Of a stretch of 11,074 bases of DNA, positions 5,916 through 11,074 are shown piece by piece. Both the position numbers and the translations under genes were made by a program. The notes under the pieces are model-generated. The model saw only the letters and a program-made list of their open reading frames with translations. It ran no database searches and had not been told where the DNA came from. Source of the DNA: CAZWXH01 sp964637725 (GTDB taxonomy: Bacteria > Bacillota_I > Bacilli_A > Erysipelotrichales > Coprobacillaceae); assembly GCA_964637725.1 (NCBI GenBank), contig CAZWXH010000059.1, forward strand, positions 1 through 11,074, read 5' to 3'. Every line of letters begins with the position of its first letter. Within the stretch, counting starts at the first letter, position 1.

Positions 5916-7727
5916 ATGAATATAAGAAATATCGCAATCATTGCACACGTTGACCACGGGAAAACAACTTTGGTTAATCAATTATTAAAGTTATCTGGTA
6001 CTTTAAAAGATAATGAACAAATTGCTGATAGAGCAATGGATAGTAATGATATCGAAAGAGAAAGAGGAATTACAATCCTGGCAAAGAATACAGCAATTAA
6101 CTATAAAGACTATAGAATTAATATTATGGATACACCAGGTCATGCTGACTTTGGTGGTGAAGTAGAACGTATTATGAACATGGTAGATGGTGTTTTACTT
6201 GTTGTAGATGCATATGAGGGAACAATGCCTCAAACACGTTTTGTTTTAAAGAAAGCTTTAGAAGCAAGAGTAAAACCAATTGTTGTTATTAACAAAGTAG
6301 ATAGACCAGTTGTTCGTATTCAAGAAGTTATGGATGAAGTTCTTGAATTATTTATGGAATTAGGGGCAGATGATGTTCAATTAGATTTCCCTACTATCTA
6401 TGTCTCAGCGTTAATGGGAACATCAAGTTTAGATGATGATTTAAAATCTCAAGTTCCAAATATGGATTGTCTATTTGATATGGTTATCAAAGAAATTCCG
6501 GAACCACCAGTTGATGAAGAAGGACCTTTACAATTTCAACCAGCCTTACTAGATTATAATGATTATGTAGGACGTATTGGGGTTGGTCGTATTCAAAGAG
6601 GTAAGATTAAAGTTAATGAAACTGTTGTTTGTGTACGCGGAGATGGAACAAAGAGTCAGTTTAGAATTCAAAAGTTATTTGGATTTTTTGGTTTGCATAG
6701 AATTGAAATTGAAGAAGCAGAAGCAGGAGATATCGTTGCGATTGCTGGTTTAACTGATATTGGAGTAGGGGAAACAGTATGTGCTTTAGGGCATGAAGAA
6801 CCTTTACCGTTATTACGTGTTGATGAGCCAACAATTCAAATGATCTTTGGAACAAACACTTCACCTTTTGCAGGACAAGATGGAAAGTTTGTGACTGCTA
6901 GTAAAATTGAAGAAAGATTATTTAAAGAAACAAACAGAGATGTGTCTTTAAAAATCGAAAGAATTTCAAATAGTGAAGAATGGATTGTTTCAGGACGTGG
7001 AGAATTACATTTATCTATTTTAATAGAAAATATGCGTAGAGAAGGTTATGAACTTCAAGTTTCAAAACCTAAAGTTATTATTAAAGAGATTGATGGGGTT
7101 AAACATGAACCTTATGAAGATGTCTTTATTGAAGCACCTGATGAATGTATTGGAAGTGTCATTGAATCGTTAGGCTTTAGAAAAGGAATTATGGAGAACA
7201 TGGATTCTTCTGATGGTATGACTAAAGTTCATTACACTATTCCTTCAAGAGGACTTATTGGATTTATGACAAACTTCTTAACAATGACTAAAGGTTATGG
7301 AATTATTAACCATTCATATTTAGAATATAGACCTATGGAAGGTGAAACAGTAGGAGAAAGACAATTAGGAGTTCTTGTTTCTATTGATAATGGACAAACA
7401 ACTGCTTATGCCTTAGGTGGTGTAGAAGATCGTGGTGTTATGTTTGTAGGACCTGGTTTAGAAGTCTATGAAGGTATGATTGTTGGAGAACATAGTCGTG
7501 ATAATGATTTAGTTGTTAATGTTACAAAAGGAAAACAATTAACAAATACACGTTCTTCTTCAAAAGATTCAACTGTTGTGTTAAAGAAACCAAGACAATT
7601 TAATCTTGAAACATGTTTAGATTATGTTAATGATGATGAATTGGTAGAAGTAACACCTAAGAATATTCGTTTAAGAAAACGTTTATTAACTGAACAAGAA
7701 AGAAAAAGAGCAAATAGAGCAGGATAA
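5916..7727 (+). CDS. typA: Ribosome-associated translation GTPase TypA/BipA
   Basis: TypA/BipA is an EF-G-like translational GTPase that binds 70S ribosomes. It is linked to 50S assembly and growth under stress or cold. The 603-residue length is normal. GTPase motifs are clear: P-loop AHVDHGKTT (10-18), the ERGIT switch I motif (49-53), DTPGHAD (72-78), NKVDR (126-130) and SAL (164-166). A beta-barrel domain II follows from ~200, then EF-G-like domains with SGRGELHLSILIENMRREG. The C-terminal TypA-specific domain starts around ~480 and includes GGVEDRGVMFVGPG and VNVTKGKQLTN. The ATG at 5916 is chosen over a GTG at 5907, because AAAGGAG (5901-5907) is its ribosome site and MNIRNIAIIAHVDHGKTT is the usual family start. 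It has its own promoter and terminator, so it is probably monocistronic. Nothing is unusual in the sequence. Confidence 0.98.
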   Translation: MNIRNIAIIAHVDHGKTTLVNQLLKLSGTLKDNEQIADRAMDSNDIERERGITILAKNTAINYKDYRINIMDTPGHADFGGEVERIMNMVDGVLLVVDAYEGTMPQTRFVLKKALEARVKPIVVINKVDRPVVRIQEVMDEVLELFMELGADDVQLDFPTIYVSALMGTSSLDDDLKSQVPNMDCLFDMVIKEIPEPPVDEEGPLQFQPALLDYNDYVGRIGVGRIQRGKIKVNETVVCVRGDGTKSQFRIQKLFGFFGLHRIEIEEAEAGDIVAIAGLTDIGVGETVCALGHEEPLPLLRVDEPTIQMIFGTNTSPFAGQDGKFVTASKIEERLFKETNRDVSLKIERISNSEEWIVSGRGELHLSILIENMRREGYELQVSKPKVIIKEIDGVKHEPYEDVFIEAPDECIGSVIESLGFRKGIMENMDSSDGMTKVHYTIPSRGLIGFMTNFLTMTKGYGIINHSYLEYRPMEGETVGERQLGVLVSIDNGQTTAYALGGVEDRGVMFVGPGLEVYEGMIVGEHSRDNDLVVNVTKGKQLTNTRSSSKDSTVVLKKPRQFNLETCLDYVNDDELVEVTPKNIRLRKRLLTEQERKRANRAG

Positions 7728-7748
7728 TCAAGAGATTATCCTTTTTTT
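7722..7748 (+). terminator. Rho-independent terminator after typA
   Basis: GGATAATC (7722-7729) pairs perfectly with GATTATCC (7734-7741) around AAGA, followed by seven Ts. The left arm overlaps the typA stop codon. Confidence 0.93.
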
Positions 7749-7911
7749 CTATGAAGATAAAAAGAACTCTTTAATTAAAATAATAGAGAGATTAATAAAG
7801 GAATTAGAAGTGTTTAATTGATAAAAGAATATATACTTTTTCATATTTTGACATCTAATTCATAAAAATCGACATATTTTTTTAGTTATATTAGAAATAA
7901 TTATAGAACCT

Positions 7912-7940
7912 TTGTATAAATAATAAAAAAGTGGTATATT
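7912..7940 (+). promoter_or_regulatory. Candidate promoter and hairpin leader of the DUF6465-like gene
   Basis: TTGTAT (7912-7917) and TATATT (7935-7940) are spaced by 17 bp. Just downstream, CTATCT (7948-7953) can pair with AGATAG (7964-7969), placing a small hairpin near the mRNA 5' end, before the ribosome site. The 7749-7911 stretch before it is AT-rich and holds no gene or motif I can support. Confidence 0.5.
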
Positions 7941-8003
7941 ATTGATGCTATCTCTTGAAAAAAAGATAGTCATGATTTATAATACAATTAAGGAGGGCGC
8001 ATA

Positions 8004-8222
8004 GTGAAATTAAAACTAGAAGTACAATTTAATAATAAAAACGTTGATACAGCAGATATTGAAAAATTCGTAAAAGAGGATGTTAAATCAAAAGGTGTTA
8101 AAATGACAACTATTGATACATTAGAGGTATATTATAAACCAGAAGATAATTCAGTATATTATGTAGCAACAACAAAAACTGGTGAAGTAGTAGGAACTGA
8201 TAAACCACTATTCATTGGTTAG
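8004..8222 (+). CDS. Small DUF6465-like protein of unknown function
   Basis: This 72-residue acidic/basic cytoplasmic protein has no signal peptide or membrane helix. The pattern runs: N-terminal beta-strand (KLKLEVQFNNK), a helix rich in charged residues (DTADIEKFVKEDVKSKG), a strand (TLEVYYKPEDNSVYYVA), and a C-terminal GEVVGTDKPLF tail. The YxKPED-xxYYV core resembles DUF6465 proteins of clostridia, whose role is unknown; I make this link from memory, not a search. The start is a GTG, supported by AAGGAGG (7990-7996) seven bases upstream. It is probably monocistronic, with its own promoter and terminator, so it is likely well expressed. It might bind a partner or a nucleic acid, but nothing in the sequence shows this. 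Confidence 0.8.
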   Translation: MKLKLEVQFNNKNVDTADIEKFVKEDVKSKGVKMTTIDTLEVYYKPEDNSVYYVATTKTGEVVGTDKPLFIG

Positions 8223-8252
8223 GCTTAGTATTACAAAAAGAAATATACCCAA

Positions 8253-8285
8253 AAAAGAGAACTTAAAATAGAGTTCTCTTTTCAT
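8253..8285 (+). terminator. Rho-independent terminator after the DUF6465-like gene
   Basis: AAAAGAGAACT (8253-8263) pairs with AGTTCTCTTTT (8272-8282) around an eight-base loop. T-runs on one strand and A-runs on the other mean it could also stop transcription from the opposite side, although no opposing gene is present. Confidence 0.88.
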
Positions 8286-8342
8286 TTATTCTAAATTTTG
8301 TAACAAAGCCATAAATTTAATGCGAAGATTTTTGATTTATGA

Positions 8343-8348
8343 TATACT
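8343..8348 (+). promoter_or_regulatory. Candidate -10 box of the WG-repeat lipoprotein operon
   Basis: TATACT lies 24 bases upstream of the ATG at 8373, inside the short gap after the preceding terminator. No convincing -35 box is seen at 16-18 bp; the sequence there is near AATGCGA. Confidence 0.4.
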
Positions 8349-8372
8349 ATTGCCGATATGAGGAGGCAAGTT

Positions 8373-9848
8373 ATGAAAAAAATTGGATTATTAATACTTG
8401 CTATGATGTTGTTAGCAGGTTGTACACAAAAAAAAGAAGAATCAACATTTATGTTGACACGTGATAAAGAATTATATGCGTTATATAATCAAAATGGAAA
8501 GAAATTAACTGAGTATAGTTATAAAACATTTGAAGAAGTTAAAGATACTGGTTATATTGTCACAAATAATAAAGATGAAAAAGGTTTTGTTGATCTAGAT
8601 GGTGAGTTAGTTATTAAATTTGGGGAATACCAAACAATAGAGGCCGCTGATCAAATGTTATATGCCTCAAAAGTGATTGAAAATCCTGTAGAAGTACTTG
8701 AAGATACATATAAACAAAACTTTTTTATATTAAATGGAGAAGGAAAAGTTCTTCATACCGCTTCTGAAGAGCAATCTATAAAGAAAAGTGGATTACCAAT
8801 TTTACAAAACAAGGATCAATACACAGTTTTATCAAGAGAAGGTCAAGAATTATATAGAGGAAAAGATAAAGTTCTATATGCTTATCAAGTTGAAAACTCA
8901 ACATGTGCTATAGTAGGTTTTGAAAAAAATGAAAAGTTTTATTATTTTGATGATCAAGATAGTAATAAGAATTTTAACTTAACATTTAAGGAAATAGGTC
9001 TTTATGAGTTTATGGCATATGATACGATGGGTGTGGTTTTATACGATAAGGCCAATACAAGTATGATTTATGTTGATACCCAAACACAAGAATACTATCA
9101 TAATGTAATTAATATTACAGGGGCACATTTTGATGAGTCAAAGAATATTATTTTGGAATCTGAACAAGGGATATATGTTTATCCTGTAGCGAGAGTCCCT
9201 ATTCAAATGAACAGTTATTATTTATCATCTAGTTCATATATAGTTCGTTCTTCAGTAATTTATGGTCCTCATGAAGTTTATAAAGAACGTAAGAAGACTG
9301 GTGAACTAAAGAATTGTCAACTTTATCCAGTTTCACAAGCTATTCGTTCTGAAATATTTCCAGTATATGTAAAGGGAAAAGGATATGAATTCTATAATTT
9401 TGATTCTAAGAAAGTTATTGATAAGACATATATAGAAGCACAACCTTTTGATGTCAATGCAAGAGCCATTGTTAAAACAAATAATAAAGGGTATTCTCTT
9501 ATTAATGAAAAGGGAGAAGCAATTACTAAGAAACAATATCATGATATTGTGTACATAGGCAGTTCATATTATGCAGTATATAATAAAAGTGGATTATATG
9601 GAATTATTGATTTAGAAGGTAATGATGTATTACCAATGGAATATACAAGTCAAACCAAAAATCCAATAGTTGAGTATAATGAAGAATCATATATGATTCT
9701 TAATAAAAACGGTAGAAGTTATGTCTATGATTTAAATAAAGAGATGGAAGTTGTTTTCTCAAAAGAAGGAGATTTACTTTTTAATGAAAAAGGATATTTC
9801 TCTATTGGAACTCAATATTATACTTTAAAAGGAAAAACAATAAAGTAG
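8373..9848 (+). CDS. Lipoprotein with WG-like repeats
   Basis: This 491-residue protein is predicted to be lipid-anchored on the outer face of the membrane. Residues 1-16 form a lipoprotein signal peptide ending in LLAG-Cys17, a classic lipobox. The rest is built from degenerate WG (KWG) repeats, where a Gly-aromatic strand pair is followed by an acidic turn with Gly. The clearest are KGFVDLDGELVIKFGEY (70-86), KGYSLINEKGEAITKKQY (372-389) and SGLYGIIDLEGNDVLPMEY (406-424); 338-360 and 446-462 are weaker. The centre (~180-320) is divergent. WG-repeat proteins are often surface proteins or binding scaffolds, and the ligand here is unknown. The ATG at 8373 is chosen over 8358 because AGGAGG (8361-8366) lies between them and because it yields a compact signal peptide. 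The next gene starts 11 bases after the stop without a terminator, so the two are probably one operon. Confidence 0.88.
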   Translation: MKKIGLLILAMMLLAGCTQKKEESTFMLTRDKELYALYNQNGKKLTEYSYKTFEEVKDTGYIVTNNKDEKGFVDLDGELVIKFGEYQTIEAADQMLYASKVIENPVEVLEDTYKQNFFILNGEGKVLHTASEEQSIKKSGLPILQNKDQYTVLSREGQELYRGKDKVLYAYQVENSTCAIVGFEKNEKFYYFDDQDSNKNFNLTFKEIGLYEFMAYDTMGVVLYDKANTSMIYVDTQTQEYYHNVINITGAHFDESKNIILESEQGIYVYPVARVPIQMNSYYLSSSSYIVRSSVIYGPHEVYKERKKTGELKNCQLYPVSQAIRSEIFPVYVKGKGYEFYNFDSKKVIDKTYIEAQPFDVNARAIVKTNNKGYSLINEKGEAITKKQYHDIVYIGSSYYAVYNKSGLYGIIDLEGNDVLPMEYTSQTKNPIVEYNEESYMILNKNGRSYVYDLNKEMEVVFSKEGDLLFNEKGYFSIGTQYYTLKGKTIK

Positions 9849-9859
9849 AAGGAGAATCT

Positions 9860-10906
9860 ATGGAATACATATTTATTTTACTAGCAGCATTTATTGGGAT
9901 GTTGATGTTAATGCAAATGGTCTTTTTTGAAATCACAAGAAAGAAGATGCTAAGCTCTGATAATATCAATTGGTTTTTATCTTTAGATAAACCATTTAGT
10001 TATCGTAGAGTTGGTTATATGGTCTTTATATGTTTTGTTTGTTATATGATATCAAGTCCTGAACCAATGTTCAGTGCATCTTGGTTTATATTCTTTGTAT
10101 TATTTTTAGCGATTGGAATTATAGCAGATGCTACTGTTCAGTATCTAATCCTAGTTTATGGAAAACAAAGATGTAGAAAAGAAATAGAAGAATCACGTTT
10201 ATTAGAAAATGAACTCATTGAAATCACTCAAAACATGGTTAGCGATGATCGATATGAAGAACCTACTAAACAATATGATGAGATTAAAATAGCAAAGAAC
10301 TATATACAACCAACAGATCATGTTTCATTTTTAACAATTGATAGTGGGAGTTATGTCCAAGAATTTGATAATCTACCAGAAGCTGTCTTTGTCATTGAAC
10401 CTTATGGTGATATTCAAAGAACAAAAGAAAAGTTTGATGATGAGAATGTCAAAGTTACCAAACTTACACCAAGTGGGCAAATGCCTTTTAAAGATGGAAA
10501 AATGGATATGGTAATATGTGAAAACTCTAATTATGAAAAAACTGAAGTACATAGAGTATTAAAGAAAGATGGTTATTTTATAGTTAATCAAAATGGAACA
10601 GCTAATTTAAAAGAATTCTTACAAGTTTATGTTCCATACGGGATAAAAGGATCTTGGGATGCATTTTCATGTGCTCAAACATTAGAAGATATTGGAATGA
10701 GAATTATTGATAAATTTGAAGATTATGGAACATTACGTTTCCATAGTATCCAAGCTATTCATACATTCTTTTCAAGAGTTTCACCTGACCTTGCTGATAT
10801 AAATAAATATAAGATATTTTACTTAAAAGCATTAAAACAAATTAAACAAAAAAGTATATATGAAATGACAACTCATCATTTCTTAGTGATTGCTCAAAAA
10901 GTGTAA
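9860..10906 (+). CDS. Membrane protein with degenerate class I methyltransferase domain
   Basis: This 348-residue protein has three probable membrane helices (about 3-23, 51-66 and 71-98), then a charged linker (100-140) and a cytoplasmic domain (~140-348). The domain matches class I SAM-methyltransferases in its later motifs: MPFKDGKMDMVICEN (208-222), EVHRVLKKDGYFIVNQNG (229-246) and a C-terminal TTHHFLVIAQK (337-347). However, the SAM-binding glycine loop is not recognisable. At residues 157-168 I read FLTIDSGSYVQE, where active relatives have a (V/L)LDIGTGxG-like motif. Motif I therefore looks lost, suggesting a pseudoenzyme or binding domain rather than an active methyltransferase; this is inference. 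Three helices put the N-terminus outside and the domain inside, if the positive residues near 26-29 and 101-107 are read by the positive-inside rule with some ambiguity. AAGGAG (9849-9854) precedes the ATG. It is translated just after the WG-repeat lipoprotein. A terminator follows. Confidence 0.85.
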   Translation: MEYIFILLAAFIGMLMLMQMVFFEITRKKMLSSDNINWFLSLDKPFSYRRVGYMVFICFVCYMISSPEPMFSASWFIFFVLFLAIGIIADATVQYLILVYGKQRCRKEIEESRLLENELIEITQNMVSDDRYEEPTKQYDEIKIAKNYIQPTDHVSFLTIDSGSYVQEFDNLPEAVFVIEPYGDIQRTKEKFDDENVKVTKLTPSGQMPFKDGKMDMVICENSNYEKTEVHRVLKKDGYFIVNQNGTANLKEFLQVYVPYGIKGSWDAFSCAQTLEDIGMRIIDKFEDYGTLRFHSIQAIHTFFSRVSPDLADINKYKIFYLKALKQIKQKSIYEMTTHHFLVIAQKV

Positions 10907-10922
10907 ATTATTACACTTTTTT
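10896..10922 (+). terminator. Rho-independent terminator after the lipoprotein/methyltransferase-like pair
   Basis: AAAAAGTGTAA (10896-10906) pairs with TTACACTTTTT (10911-10921) around ATTA, with the U-tract forming part of the right arm. The left arm includes the last codons and stop of the upstream gene. Confidence 0.85.
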
Positions 10923-11015
10923 CTTAATTTTTGTAAAATAGTTCCAAGAATAGAACAAATAATGAAAGCGTATAAATTATTTTTTAAAAAAGGTGGAAAT
11001 GCAAATTTATTGTGT

Positions 11016-11021
11016 TATAAT
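11016..11021 (+). promoter_or_regulatory. Candidate -10 box for a transcript leaving the window
   Basis: A perfect TATAAT lies 53 bases before the window end; TGGAAA (10994-10999), 16 bp upstream, is a modest -35. The would-be transcript starts near 11028 and contains the perfect palindrome GGCTTAAGCC (11053-11062). No start codon with a ribosome site is seen before the end, so a leader or RNA gene may begin here. Confidence 0.4.
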
Positions 11022-11074
11022 CTCATGTTTTACAGTTGAAAAAGTGAAAACAGGCTTAAGCCCTTATATATCAA

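Noticed and set aside
6661..6864. Minus-strand open frame of 67 codons inside typA
   Set aside because: It is antisense to a highly conserved gene; no supporting signal.
7848..7853. Perfect TTGACA as a -35 box
   Set aside because: No acceptable -10 box is found 16-18 bp downstream; the TTGTAT/TATATT pair at 7912-7940 fits the next gene better.
9333..9542. Minus-strand open frame of 69 codons inside the WG-repeat lipoprotein
   Set aside because: It is antisense to the coding region; the hydrophobic residues come from AT-rich complementary codons.
1..11074. CRISPR array, tRNA, rRNA or prophage genes
   Set aside because: No regularly spaced repeats, cloverleaf RNAs, ribosomal sequence or phage structural genes were seen in the window.

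Overview
The window is low-GC DNA (roughly 30 % G+C by eye) with strong AGGAGG-type ribosome sites, short intergenic gaps and U-tailed terminators. It looks like a gut Firmicute, and the protein styles suggest the class Erysipelotrichia (Coprobacillus/Catenibacterium-like). That placement is inference. Every gene is on the + strand.

Region 1 (1-1203). The window opens with the last ~51 bases of a group II intron: the end of domain V and a complete domain VI hairpin with a bulged adenosine. It lies only 35 bases upstream of a membrane-anchored protein that joins two Ig-like modules to an M15D (VanX-family) D-Ala-D-Ala peptidase domain. A terminator follows.

Region 2 (1204-3401). A well-conserved cyclic-di-GMP-I (GEMM-I) riboswitch and an intrinsic terminator precede a secreted surface protein. 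Its conserved globular domain appears to be interrupted by an acidic low-complexity stretch, and two helical repeats and a Pro/Thr linker follow. The C-terminal sorting signal (PKTND, hydrophobic stretch, basic tail) is still encoded but sits in the -1 frame after a five-A run, so the protein as read ends without its wall anchor.

Region 3 (3402-5826). A tight four-gene operon encodes AzlC and AzlD (branched-chain amino acid export), an SGNH/GDSL hydrolase and an alpha/beta-hydrolase of the cinnamoyl/feruloyl-esterase type.

Region 4 (5827-7748). The translation GTPase TypA/BipA is a monocistronic gene with its own promoter and terminator.

Region 5 (7749-8285). A small DUF6465-like protein of unknown function has its own promoter and terminator.

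Region 6 (8286-11074). A lipoprotein with WG-like repeats is followed 11 bases later by a membrane protein whose cytoplasmic part is a class I methyltransferase fold without a recognisable SAM-binding glycine motif. A terminator follows, then a candidate promoter for a gene beyond the window.

The most interesting items are the riboswitch-controlled surface protein with its frame-shifted anchor, and the lipoprotein/pseudo-methyltransferase pair.
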